Assembly (NCBI RefSeq): GCF_001953055.1
Contig: NZ_CP019044.1
Coordinates: 2,852,001-2,916,000, forward strand
DNA from: Salaquimonas pukyongi
GTDB lineage: Bacteria > Pseudomonadota > Alphaproteobacteria > Rhizobiales > Rhizobiaceae
DNA length: 64,000 bases
Reading direction: 5' to 3'
Shown piece after piece: positions 43,390 to 51,179 of the stretch. The position numbers and the translations under genes are program-made. Numbering within the stretch: the stretch's first letter is position 1; each line of letters starts with the position of its first letter. Below the pieces are notes generated by a model. It was not told where the DNA came from, did not search any database, and was given only the letters and a program-made list of their open reading frames with translations.

Positions 43390-43926
43390 CTACAAAAACC
43401 GGTGCAGGCCCTTTGGCGCCATGATGCGCAGGGCATTGTCCTTCAGCCGGTAGTGGCGCCAGATGTGAAAACCGGCGTGAACGGCAATCAGGAGTATGAG
43501 CCCGTAAAACTCGACGATATGAACGAACCCGACCCATGCATTGGCTTCCTTCATGTCGAGCGGCGGGGCGATGGGAAGAAAGCCGCCTGCCTTCAAAAGG
43601 CGCGAAGAGGTAAGGCCCAGCAGAAAGCCGGTGATTGCCACGCCGAACAGGCCCCATACGATGAGACGGTGCATCCACCAGTGAACGCGCTGGGCCCAGG
43701 GCGGCAGCTTCGGTGTGCGGGTTGTCGCCATGCCGCGCACGACAAAGTCGATGGTCCAGGCAAGGCAGAGAATAACGAACAACAGCGCGAGATTGGAATG
43801 CAGCGGAAACCCCCATGGGCCTAGCGCGAAGGCTTCCGGCGGCCCGATCAGGGCGAACCAGATCACCAGCGGAAGCATGGTCCAGTGCACGATTTTCAAA
43901 ACGCTTCTTCGGGTAAGTCGGCTCAT
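43390..43926 (-). CDS. Cytochrome b561-like diheme membrane protein
   Basis: Inner-membrane protein of 178 residues with four hydrophobic helices (about 10-30, 42-62, 85-108, 130-155). Candidate heme ligands are His14 in VHWTM, His43, His82/His86 in RVHWWMHR, and His136/His145 in FVHIVEFYGL and LIAVHAGFHIW. It resembles the prokaryotic cytochrome b561 / Ni-Fe hydrogenase b-subunit-like family. It may pass electrons from a dehydrogenase to quinone. It lies between the BKACE and carnitine dehydrogenase genes; a link to their redox chemistry is inferred only. Confidence 0.75.
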   Translation of the reverse strand: MSRLTRRSVLKIVHWTMLPLVIWFALIGPPEAFALGPWGFPLHSNLALLFVILCLAWTIDFVVRGMATTRTPKLPPWAQRVHWWMHRLIVWGLFGVAITGFLLGLTSSRLLKAGGFLPIAPPLDMKEANAWVGFVHIVEFYGLILLIAVHAGFHIWRHYRLKDNALRIMAPKGLHRFL

Positions 43927-44007
43927 CGGTCGCTCTCGTCAGTTCCCCCATTATAGCTGACGAAGCTGATGACACGGAAGTTTCACCGTAAACGGCGCGT
44001 TTCCCCC

Positions 44008-44919
44008 TCATGCCGCCGGCGCCCTTTTCTCCAGCCCCAGCTTCTGGCGCACTTCCTGCGGCCCGATGACCTTCGCACCCAGATTCCCGACAATCGTCAC
44101 CGCGCGCTCGACCAGTTGCGCATTGGTGGCAAGCTGGCCCTTGCCCAGCCACAGATTGTCTTCCAGCCCGACCCGTACATTGCCGCCGGCAATCACCGCA
44201 GCCGCCACATAGGCCATCTGGTTGCGGCCCAGTGAAAACCCGCTCCAGGTCCAGTTGTCCGGTACATTATTGACCATCGCCATGAAGGTGTTGAGATCAT
44301 CCGGCGCACCCCACGGCACGCCCATGCAGAGCTGCACCAGCGCGTCGTCTTTCAAGACACCTTCGCTCACCAGCTGTTTGGCAAACCACAAATGCCCGGT
44401 GTCGAAAGCCTCAATCTCCGGCTTTACACCAAGCTCGGTCATCATGCCGCCCATGGCGCGCAGCATGCCCGGCGTGTTGGTCATCACATAATCGGCCTCG
44501 GCGAAATTCATCGTGCCGCAATCCAGTGTGCAGATTTCCGGCAGGCACTGGCGCACATGCTCCATGCGTTCGCTCGCACCGGCCATGTCGGTGCCCTGAA
44601 CAGTGGGGAGCGGCTTTTCAATCCCGCCAAGCACCAGATCGCCGCCCATGCCGGCGGTCAGGTTGAGCACGCAATCAACGTCTGCATCGCGAATGCGTTC
44701 GGTGACCTCCCGGTAATATTCGACCTTGCGGCTCGGCACGCCGGTTTGCGGATCGCGCACGTGGCAGTGAACGATTGCCGCCCCTGCCTTGGCAGCATCA
44801 ATCGCCGCATTGGCGATTTGCTCTGGCGAGCGCGGCACGTGTGGCGAACGATCCTGGGTGGAACCCGAACCGGTTACCGCACACGTGATGAAGACTTCAC
44901 TGCTCATTTGAAGGGGCAT
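44008..44919 (-). CDS. BKACE-family 3-keto acid cleavage enzyme (dehydrocarnitine cleavage)
   Basis: TIM-barrel metalloenzyme of 303 residues of the beta-keto acid cleavage enzyme (BKACE) family. HCHVRDPQTG supplies the metal His51 and His53, and EAFDTGHLWF and GGNVRVGLEDNLWL are family blocks. These enzymes condense a 3-keto acid with acetyl-CoA and split off acetoacetate. Here 3-dehydrocarnitine would give betainyl-CoA plus acetoacetate, directly after the carnitine dehydrogenase. AGGAG before the ATG at 44919 supports the start. It diverges from the GlxA-type regulator. Confidence 0.9.
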   Translation of the reverse strand: MPLQMSSEVFITCAVTGSGSTQDRSPHVPRSPEQIANAAIDAAKAGAAIVHCHVRDPQTGVPSRKVEYYREVTERIRDADVDCVLNLTAGMGGDLVLGGIEKPLPTVQGTDMAGASERMEHVRQCLPEICTLDCGTMNFAEADYVMTNTPGMLRAMGGMMTELGVKPEIEAFDTGHLWFAKQLVSEGVLKDDALVQLCMGVPWGAPDDLNTFMAMVNNVPDNWTWSGFSLGRNQMAYVAAAVIAGGNVRVGLEDNLWLGKGQLATNAQLVERAVTIVGNLGAKVIGPQEVRQKLGLEKRAPAA

Positions 44920-45003
44920 GGCATTTTCTCCTGACTTACTAATCCTGCCTGGTTTCACAGAACATGCTTGACAATTAACGAAGGATTTTTGCCATATGTC
45001 GCA

Positions 45004-45954
45004 ATGACATCAGCACCCCGCCCTATCGACATTGTCATTCTGTCAGGTTCTTCACTGATGAGCGTTGCCTCGGCGGCTGATCCGGTGCGCGCCGCCAACC
45101 GCCTTGCCAGGCAGAAGCTGTTCGACTGGCGTATTCTATCCGCAGATGGCAAACCGCCAGTGCTATCCAACGATCTGCCATTTCCCGTCAGCGGCGCGCT
45201 CAAGCCTGATGACGGCGGTGCGGCGCTGGTCATTGTCGCCGGATTCGCCCAGCATTCCAACGCCAGCGTGGAATTTCTGCGTACGCTCGCTGCTGCCGGG
45301 CGCAATTACGAAATTCTCTGCGGCGTGGAAGCCGGCACCTGGCTGCTGGCACGGGCAGGATTGATCCGCCATGAGCAGGTCACCACCCATTGGGAGGATT
45401 TCGAACTGCTCGAAAACACCTATCCCGATCTTGAAGTCCGCCGAGACCGGTTCGTCGTTGACGGGCGTATCTGGACAGCCGGCGGTGCCTCGCCTGCCCT
45501 CGACATGATGTTGCATTTGATCCGCCAGTGGCATGGCGCCTCACTCGCGCTCGATGCGGCAAGTGTTTTCATCTATGATCAGGCCCACCCTGCAACGGAT
45601 GCCCAGCCGGTGGTTTCTCCAGGTCAACTGGCTTCCCGCGAGCCGCGGCTCGCAACGGCCATCAACATCATGCAGAAGACCCTCGACAGTCCGCTGCCGG
45701 TGCCAGCCATCGCCAAGCGCAGCAAGCTTTCCGCCCGCATGCTGGAAATACTGTTTGCCCGCCATGTGGGTGTGCCGCCGGGCAGCTACTATCTCGCCCT
45801 GCGCCTGCAGGCTGCCCGCAAGATGGTGCTCGATACCGCCCTGTCCATGCAGGACATCGCCGTGCGCACGGGTTTTTCCAGTCAGTCGGCCTTGTCGCGC
45901 AGCTTCCGCAAACGCTATGGCCAAAGCCCACTCAAGATGCGGCTGGCGGACTAG
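45004..45954 (+). CDS. GlxA-family transcriptional regulator (DJ-1/PfpI domain plus AraC HTH), CdhR-like
   Basis: Regulator of about 316 residues. The N-terminal half is a DJ-1/PfpI-like domain (DIVILSGSSLMSVASAADP, CGVEAGTWLLARAGL). The C-terminal third is an AraC helix-turn-helix (LSARMLEILFARHVGVPP, SMQDIAVRTGFSSQSALSRS). Family members such as CdhR activate carnitine dehydrogenase genes. It diverges from the BKACE gene with 84 bases between, consistent with control of that operon. The ATG at 45004 is chosen; a TTG at 44968 with GAAGGA downstream of it is the alternative. Confidence 0.88.
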   Translation: MTSAPRPIDIVILSGSSLMSVASAADPVRAANRLARQKLFDWRILSADGKPPVLSNDLPFPVSGALKPDDGGAALVIVAGFAQHSNASVEFLRTLAAAGRNYEILCGVEAGTWLLARAGLIRHEQVTTHWEDFELLENTYPDLEVRRDRFVVDGRIWTAGGASPALDMMLHLIRQWHGASLALDAASVFIYDQAHPATDAQPVVSPGQLASREPRLATAINIMQKTLDSPLPVPAIAKRSKLSARMLEILFARHVGVPPGSYYLALRLQAARKMVLDTALSMQDIAVRTGFSSQSALSRSFRKRYGQSPLKMRLAD

Positions 45955-45970
45955 ACCTTGGCGTTCAGGA

Positions 45971-46933
45971 TTAGGCTGCCCGATAAAACCGCGAAAGCAG
46001 GATCGGCGTCAGATACATCGGTATCTGATAGCAACCGATGAACAGCAGCATCGGTTCGGTCACGGCGGCAGGCAGCGCTGTCAAAAACAGCGCCATGTTG
46101 CGGTTTCCCGCCACAATCGAAACAGGAACGCGGGCCGTATCAATGCCTGGAACCTGTCCCAGCACAACAAATGCCAGAACTTGGAATCCGAAATTGAAGA
46201 CAAACACCAGGAACAATGTGCCGATCAAAAGCCCCGTGTTTTCGCGCAGGGCAGGCCCCACAGCAGACATCAGCCCGATGACCACCACCATCATCAATAT
46301 CGCCGACAACCCGTCGGCTGCTTGCAGGGTGGATGGCGTCACACGGTGCGACAACACTCTGCGCAAAGTAAATCCGGCAGCCGCACAGAAGCCAATTACC
46401 ACCAGTAGCCGTGCTGCCGGGACGAGCACTGCCATGCCCCCGCCCAGTTGCGGCATCAGCCAGAACACGGGCAGAACGGTCAGCGGCAGCAGGGCAGTAC
46501 CGATCACCATCAGTCTCAATGCAGGTGCCGGGTCAGCCCCGCATAAAATGGCAAGGTTGGGCGAGCCTGAAATCGACGGCCCGGCTGCCATCAACACCAG
46601 TGCCCCGGCCAGCGCTGCCTGCCAGCCGATTACCCCGTTTTCGGAAATCCCGAACCCGGCAAAGGCAAAACAGGCGATCAGAACAAGCGGCACCGCAACC
46701 TGATAAGCCAGTGTGACAATCAATGTCAGCCGCAAATCCCGTCCTGCGCCAATGGCGGCGCTCATCCCGACGCGAAAGGCGGCAACCAGCAGCATCAAGC
46801 CAACCATTTCCGGAATATGGGCTTTCAGCAGAAGCGCCATTGGTTCGATGAAAATGCCCGCCAGCAATCCTGCGACCAGCAGGTAGCGGCCATGGCGGGC
46901 GCACCAGATCAGCGGCTTTTCCAGAACCGTCAT
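45971..46933 (-). CDS. Bile acid:sodium symporter (BASS)-like membrane transporter
   Basis: Polytopic protein of 320 residues with about nine to ten helices. The segment AGPSISGSPNLAILCG and the late VSIVAGNRNMALFLTALP resemble the helix-crossing motifs of BASS-type transporters. It is not close enough to name a substrate. Its start overlaps the end of the TauE gene by four bases (ATGA), so the two are co-translated. Together with the TRAP genes upstream it may handle uptake or export of small organic acids or osmolytes. Confidence 0.65.
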   Translation of the reverse strand: MTVLEKPLIWCARHGRYLLVAGLLAGIFIEPMALLLKAHIPEMVGLMLLVAAFRVGMSAAIGAGRDLRLTLIVTLAYQVAVPLVLIACFAFAGFGISENGVIGWQAALAGALVLMAAGPSISGSPNLAILCGADPAPALRLMVIGTALLPLTVLPVFWLMPQLGGGMAVLVPAARLLVVIGFCAAAGFTLRRVLSHRVTPSTLQAADGLSAILMMVVVIGLMSAVGPALRENTGLLIGTLFLVFVFNFGFQVLAFVVLGQVPGIDTARVPVSIVAGNRNMALFLTALPAAVTEPMLLFIGCYQIPMYLTPILLSRFYRAA

Positions 46934-47688
46934 GAAAGCCCCCGCCAGATCAGCAGGCAGGCCGATATGGCAGCACTTGCCAGCAGCAGGATGCGGAAAC
47001 CGCGATCAATCCGGTGGCGCAGAAACGGTCCGGTCAGATAGCCTGCCGCAAGGCCGGGCAACAACGCCACCGCAAGCGCAAGATCACTGCTGTGCACATG
47101 ACCCGATACGGAAAGAACGAACAGCGAGACGAAGGCGCCCATTGCAAAATAGGTCTGCAGGCTGGGCCGCGCCTCTGCAGCGCTGCGCCGCTGATACACC
47201 ACCGCCATGGGCGGTCCGCCAACGCTGGTGATCGTTGCCGAAAGGCCGGAAAACATGCCTGCAGTGCCGACGGAAAACAGATTGAAGGGGATGCGGAAAC
47301 CGCCCAGTGATATGGCAACCGCCAGTGCGATGGTCGTGCCGAACACCAGCATGAAGGTTTTTTCGTCGGGAATGGCCGACAGCACCGCAACACCGATGAT
47401 ACTGCCGATGACCCTGCCCCCTACCGCAGACCAGACCTCGTTCCAGTGGATTTTCGACCATTCGCTGCCCAGCGAGATCAGCGCCGTCACAAAGGTCAGC
47501 ATGAGCACCGGCACCGGAACGAAGGCAATGGAAATCAGTGCCAGCAGGGGAGCGGCGATCAGCCCGAAGGCGATACCAAGCGCATATTGAACCGCCGTAG
47601 CAATGAAAATCGCCCCATTGGCGAGCAGCAGCGCGGTCATCGAATGCTCGGACCAGGCTGCCTGGAAAGGGGCTAAAAAACCATCCAT
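46930..47688 (-). CDS. Sulfite exporter TauE/SafE family protein
   Basis: Membrane protein of 252 residues with about eight helices. ATAVQYALGIAFGLIAAPLLALI and the repeated family pattern MFSGLSATITSVGGPPMAVVYQ are TauE/SafE signatures. Members export sulfite or sulfonates, or import other anions. It lies 52 bases after the large TRAP permease gene and overlaps the BASS-like gene. The link to sulfur compounds is by family only. Confidence 0.85.
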   Translation of the reverse strand: MDGFLAPFQAAWSEHSMTALLLANGAIFIATAVQYALGIAFGLIAAPLLALISIAFVPVPVLMLTFVTALISLGSEWSKIHWNEVWSAVGGRVIGSIIGVAVLSAIPDEKTFMLVFGTTIALAVAISLGGFRIPFNLFSVGTAGMFSGLSATITSVGGPPMAVVYQRRSAAEARPSLQTYFAMGAFVSLFVLSVSGHVHSSDLALAVALLPGLAAGYLTGPFLRHRIDRGFRILLLASAAISACLLIWRGLS

Positions 47689-47740
47689 GGGATGAGACTG
47701 TCCTGCGGCATAGCCTGTCCGTTATCGGTTGAACCTGCCC

Positions 47741-49054
47741 TCAACCACCAGGCCGTGCACGGATGTTCTCCGGCAGCCAGGTCGCCAGTTCAGGAAAGGC
47801 GATCAGTACAAACACCATCACCACCATGATGGCGAACATCGGCAGGGCAGCACGCGCGATGTAGTTCATCTCGTGATGGGTCATGCCCTGCAGCACAAAC
47901 AGGTTGAAGCCGATCGGCGGAGTGATTTGGGCCATTTCCACCACCACGACGATGAAGATGCCAAACCAGATGATGTCGATGCCGGCCTGGCGGATCATCG
48001 GCTCCACCACCGCGATGGTAAGCACCACCGAGGAGATGCCATCGAGAAAACAGCCGATCACGATGTAGAAGACAAGCAGTGCCATCAGCAGTTCAAAACG
48101 CGAAAGCCCAAGCGAGGCGATCCATTCGGCAAGCGCGCGCGGCAGCCCGGTAAAGCCCATCGATAATGACAAAAAGGCGGCACCCGCCAGAATGAGTGCG
48201 ATCATCGCAGACGTGCGCGTTGCGCCCATCAGGCTGGCGGTGAAGGTCTGCCAGTTGAGCGACCCCTGAAAGGCGGCCAGGGTCATCGATCCCAACACGC
48301 CGAAGGCGGCAGCCTCTGTCGCCGTGGCAAACCCGAGATACATCGATCCGATGACCACCAGGATCAGCAGGATGACCGGAATGAGAAAACGCGAATTGGC
48401 GAGCTTTTCCGAAAACCGCATTTTTGGCTCGGGGTCCGGCTTGTAGGAGGGAGAAAGCCTGGAAAGAATCGCCACATAGGCCATGAACATGGCAGCCAGC
48501 ACCAGGCCCGGGAAAACCCCTGCCATGAACAGCTTGGTAATCGATTCATTGATCGTCACCCCATAGACAATGAGGGTAAGCGACGGCGGGATCATCAGGC
48601 CCAGCGTGGCAGCGCCAGCCAGCGTGCCGATCACCATGTGTTCGGGATAGTTGCGCTTTCTCAGTTCGGGGATCGACATCTTGCCGATGGTCGTCAGCGT
48701 CGCCGCGGATGAGCCCGAAACCGCTGCAAAGACCGTGCAGCCGACAATATTGGTGTGCACCAGCCCCCCCGGAAGGCCAGCCATCCAGGGCGACAGCCCC
48801 TTGAACATGTCCTCCGACAGCCGCGTGCGGAACAGGACTTCACCCATCCAGATGAACAGGGGCAAGGCGGTCAGCGTCCATGAGGAGGATGCCGACCAGA
48901 TGATCGTCATCATCGCATCGCCGGCGGGCCGGGACGTGAAGAGCTCCATGCCCACCCAGGCAACGCCGAGCAGCGACAACCCGACCCAGACGCCGGAGCC
49001 GAGCAGCAAGAACAGCACGAAGAGAAAGATGCCGGTTGCGTAAAACTGTTCCAT
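47741..49054 (-). CDS. TRAP transporter large permease (DctM type)
   Basis: Inner-membrane protein of 437 residues, normal DctM length. Features include FAAVSGSSAATLTTIGKMSIPEL, GTLAGAATLGLMIPPSLTLIVYG and the final VVVVEMAQITPPIGFNLFVLQG. The ATG at 49054 follows shortly after the small permease stop at 49065. It would carry substrate delivered by the DctP-type protein encoded two genes upstream. The long frame upstream of 49054 lies inside the dctQ gene and is not coding. Confidence 0.93.
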   Translation of the reverse strand: MEQFYATGIFLFVLFLLLGSGVWVGLSLLGVAWVGMELFTSRPAGDAMMTIIWSASSSWTLTALPLFIWMGEVLFRTRLSEDMFKGLSPWMAGLPGGLVHTNIVGCTVFAAVSGSSAATLTTIGKMSIPELRKRNYPEHMVIGTLAGAATLGLMIPPSLTLIVYGVTINESITKLFMAGVFPGLVLAAMFMAYVAILSRLSPSYKPDPEPKMRFSEKLANSRFLIPVILLILVVIGSMYLGFATATEAAAFGVLGSMTLAAFQGSLNWQTFTASLMGATRTSAMIALILAGAAFLSLSMGFTGLPRALAEWIASLGLSRFELLMALLVFYIVIGCFLDGISSVVLTIAVVEPMIRQAGIDIIWFGIFIVVVVEMAQITPPIGFNLFVLQGMTHHEMNYIARAALPMFAIMVVMVFVLIAFPELATWLPENIRARPGG

Positions 49055-49064
49055 GATCAACCGC

Positions 49065-49580
49065 TCACACTTCGGGGCCGTCGAGCTTCTCGGCCCGAAT
49101 GTTGTCACGCCCATACAGCAGGAGCGAAATGAGATTGTCCCAGAAGGAAACGGCAAGCAGAACCGCCCCGATGCCGACGGGGATCTGCACGATCCAGATC
49201 GGGGTGGCATCCAGGCCCTGGCTGATATCGCCGAATTTCAGCGACCAGTAGATGGCCTTGATGGCATACCAGGCAAGATAGCTGGCAGCCACCGTTCCGA
49301 TCACCATACACCACAGTTCCGCCCAATAGCGGTGCCGGCCCAGCGCCGACAAGATCAGCGATACCCGGATATGGGAGCCGGAATTGAGCGCATAGGCAAA
49401 GGCAAGAAAGGAGGACGCTGCCATCAGGTAACCGGCATATTCCGACAGGCCCGGAAGCGAGATCAGCGACCAGCGTGCCACCATCTGCATCACGATAACG
49501 CACAAAATGGCGACAAGGCAGATCGCGGCCAGAATGCCGCTTGCCAGATACAGCCGGTCGAGGAATGGGCGAATTGTCAT
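49065..49580 (-). CDS. TRAP transporter small permease (DctQ type)
   Basis: Membrane protein of 171 residues with four helices, the normal DctQ size. The family pattern shows in YAGYLMAASSFLAFAYALNSGSHIRVSLIL, the conserved ANxxLR-like GSHIRVSL block. The ATG at 49580 is preferred over a longer frame with basic non-homologous residues. It sits directly downstream of a hairpin that separates it from the binding-protein gene, and 10 bases before the DctM gene. It forms the membrane complex with DctM. Confidence 0.9.
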   Translation of the reverse strand: MTIRPFLDRLYLASGILAAICLVAILCVIVMQMVARWSLISLPGLSEYAGYLMAASSFLAFAYALNSGSHIRVSLILSALGRHRYWAELWCMVIGTVAASYLAWYAIKAIYWSLKFGDISQGLDATPIWIVQIPVGIGAVLLAVSFWDNLISLLLYGRDNIRAEKLDGPEV

Positions 49581-49594
49581 GATGAAGTCCGGAG

Positions 49595-49626
49595 AAAAAA
49601 CCGGCGGTTGGAGTGCCAACCGCCGG
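49595..49626 (-). terminator. Hairpin with U-run between TRAP binding-protein and small permease genes
   Basis: On the coding strand CCGGCGGTTGG and CCAACCGCCGG pair perfectly (11 bp, CACT loop) and run into TTTTTT. It lies 11 bases after the stop of the binding-protein gene and just before the dctQ start. It would work as an attenuator, lowering permease expression relative to the binding protein. Confidence 0.75.
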
Positions 49627-49636
49627 TGCTTCTTCT

Positions 49637-50608
49637 TTACATGCTCTTGTAAGCGTCGATGATTGCCTGGCCTTCGTCCCCGGCGCTTTCCAGCCATTCC
49701 TTGGTCATCGTCTCGCCAAAGCCCTTCAGATCGCTTTTGAGCTGATCGGAGGGCGGGGCCACCGTCATGCCGTTTTCAGCAAGGCCCTTGAGATAGAAAT
49801 CCGTCAGTTCCTTGGCCTTGGCAAGGCCGCGTGCGGCAGCCTCTGCACCACAGTCGGCGATGGCACCCTGTGCCTTGGCATCAAGCCCGTCCCAGGCATC
49901 CTTGTTGACGAAAACGACGTTGCGCGGCAGCCAGGCCTGAACATCGTAAAAATGGGTCAACTGCTCCCACACCTTGCGGTCATAGCCGGTCGAGCCGGAA
50001 GAGATGAAAGACTCAGCCACGCCCGTTGCCAGCGCCTGGGAGAGTTCTGCAGCCTCGATCTGAACGGGAACCATGCCGGCAAGCTCGGCAATGCGTGCCG
50101 TCGCGGTGTTGTAGGCACGGAACTTGAGCCCTGCGAGATCGGCCGCTGAATTGATTTCCTTCTTGGTGTAGATGCCCTGTGGCGGCCATGGCACGGCATA
50201 GACGTAGACCAGGTTCTCTTCAGCCAGCGCTGCCTGCAGCTTGTCGCCGGCCGCCTTCCAGAGCTTTTCGGAATCATCGAACGATGTGGCGACGAACGGG
50301 ATGGAATCGACACCATAAAGCGGGTTTTCGTTGGCGTGGGCAGAGATCAGCCGTTCGCCGATATTCGCCTGGCCGGTCTGCACGGCACGCTTGATGTCGG
50401 CACCGCCGAACAGCGAACCGCCTGCATGGGTAACGATTTCAAGACCGCCGCTCTTTTCGGTCACACATTTGGCGAACTCGGCGCCGTTTTCCGAATGATA
50501 GTTGGTGGCCGCATAGGCCATCGGCATATCCCATTTTTCGGCAGATGCTGCAGAAGCCGAGAGAGCTGTCAGCGCGGTGGCGGACAACAACAGGGTCAAA
50601 CGTTTCAT
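49637..50608 (-). CDS. TRAP transporter substrate-binding protein (DctP family)
   Basis: Periplasmic protein of 323 residues with an N-terminal Sec signal (MKRLTLLLSATALTALSASAASA). Core features are EKWDMPMAYAATNYHSENG, KKEINSADLAGLKFRAYNTATAR (substrate Arg region, LKFR), and the C-terminal helix SAGDEGQAIIDAYKSM. GGAGGAGA before the ATG fixes the start. It heads a five-gene unit (DctP, DctQ, DctM, TauE, BASS-like). Placed beside the carnitine cluster it may bind a carnitine-related or other carboxylate ligand. Confidence 0.9.
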   Translation of the reverse strand: MKRLTLLLSATALTALSASAASAEKWDMPMAYAATNYHSENGAEFAKCVTEKSGGLEIVTHAGGSLFGGADIKRAVQTGQANIGERLISAHANENPLYGVDSIPFVATSFDDSEKLWKAAGDKLQAALAEENLVYVYAVPWPPQGIYTKKEINSAADLAGLKFRAYNTATARIAELAGMVPVQIEAAELSQALATGVAESFISSGSTGYDRKVWEQLTHFYDVQAWLPRNVVFVNKDAWDGLDAKAQGAIADCGAEAAARGLAKAKELTDFYLKGLAENGMTVAPPSDQLKSDLKGFGETMTKEWLESAGDEGQAIIDAYKSM

Positions 50609-50790
50609 GATAATCTCCTCCATTAACGTTGGTGCACCGGGAATCATTAAATATGGAAGTCCGAAAACTGCAAGCTCCTCCGCTCAGACCCGGCTTTCCA
50701 TCACTAATAATTTGTCGATAAATTGTCAATATAATAATGATGAAACTGGAAAATCGGTGTTTTCCTCTGCCTTACAACCGGGCTTGCGGC
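50609..50790. other. Leader/promoter region upstream of the TRAP operon
   Basis: About 180 bases, clearly A+T-richer than the rest, containing the promoter elements listed separately and no gene. It ends at the MITE-like repeat. Confidence 0.55.
50701..50731 (-). promoter_or_regulatory. Candidate promoter with two TTGTC direct repeats upstream of dctP
   Basis: Reading leftward, TTGACA (50729-50724) lies 17 bases before TAGTGA (50706-50701), a perfect -35 with a poor -10. Overlapping it, TTTGTCGATA (50711-50720) and ATTGTCAATA (50722-50731) are direct repeats one helical turn apart, suitable for a regulator. Confidence 0.4.
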
Positions 50791-51101
50791 TAGAGCGTGT
50801 CCTGGTTGGATGGAATCGTTTGAACGCCGGTAATCGGGTCTTCGGCAAGGCGCAAAAAGCGCAGCAGTGCAGGCACTGTCAGCGTTTTGCAACGCGGCCC
50901 GAAGGCCCGGGAACCAGGTTCAGGCGATTGCAGAAAACAAAAGCTATTCAACATGGTATTGCATTAGCTGTGGTATCTTTTCCGCCCTGGCTTCGTCGAA
51001 ATCCTCGCAGGATGGATAAACATCCTGCTGTGGTATTCTCCCTGCCAGAAGCGAAAAATCCATCCATTCAAACTGCTTCCAGCTAACCAGGACACGCTCT
51101 A
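50791..51101. mobile_element. MITE-like element with terminal inverted repeats
   Basis: A 311-base element bounded by TAGAGCGTGTCCTGGTT on the left and its perfect reverse complement on the right. The match continues imperfectly to about 35 bases (shared TGGAA and GTTTGAA blocks). Both ends carry TA, consistent with insertion at a TA dinucleotide as in the IS630/Tc1 superfamily. The inside has no believable gene, so it would be non-autonomous. It lies between the TRAP operon and the FAD oxidoreductase gene. Confidence 0.7.
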
Positions 51102-51179
51102 AAATCGCCGCATGCATCCCGGCAGCATGAACACGTGCCTGCCGAAACGCTGCAGCCGGAACAGGGACGCCGAGCCAGA

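Noticed and set aside
50577-51086. A 169-residue frame across the MITE-like element
   Set aside because: No ribosome site or homology, and it spans the element's terminal repeat and the promoter region.
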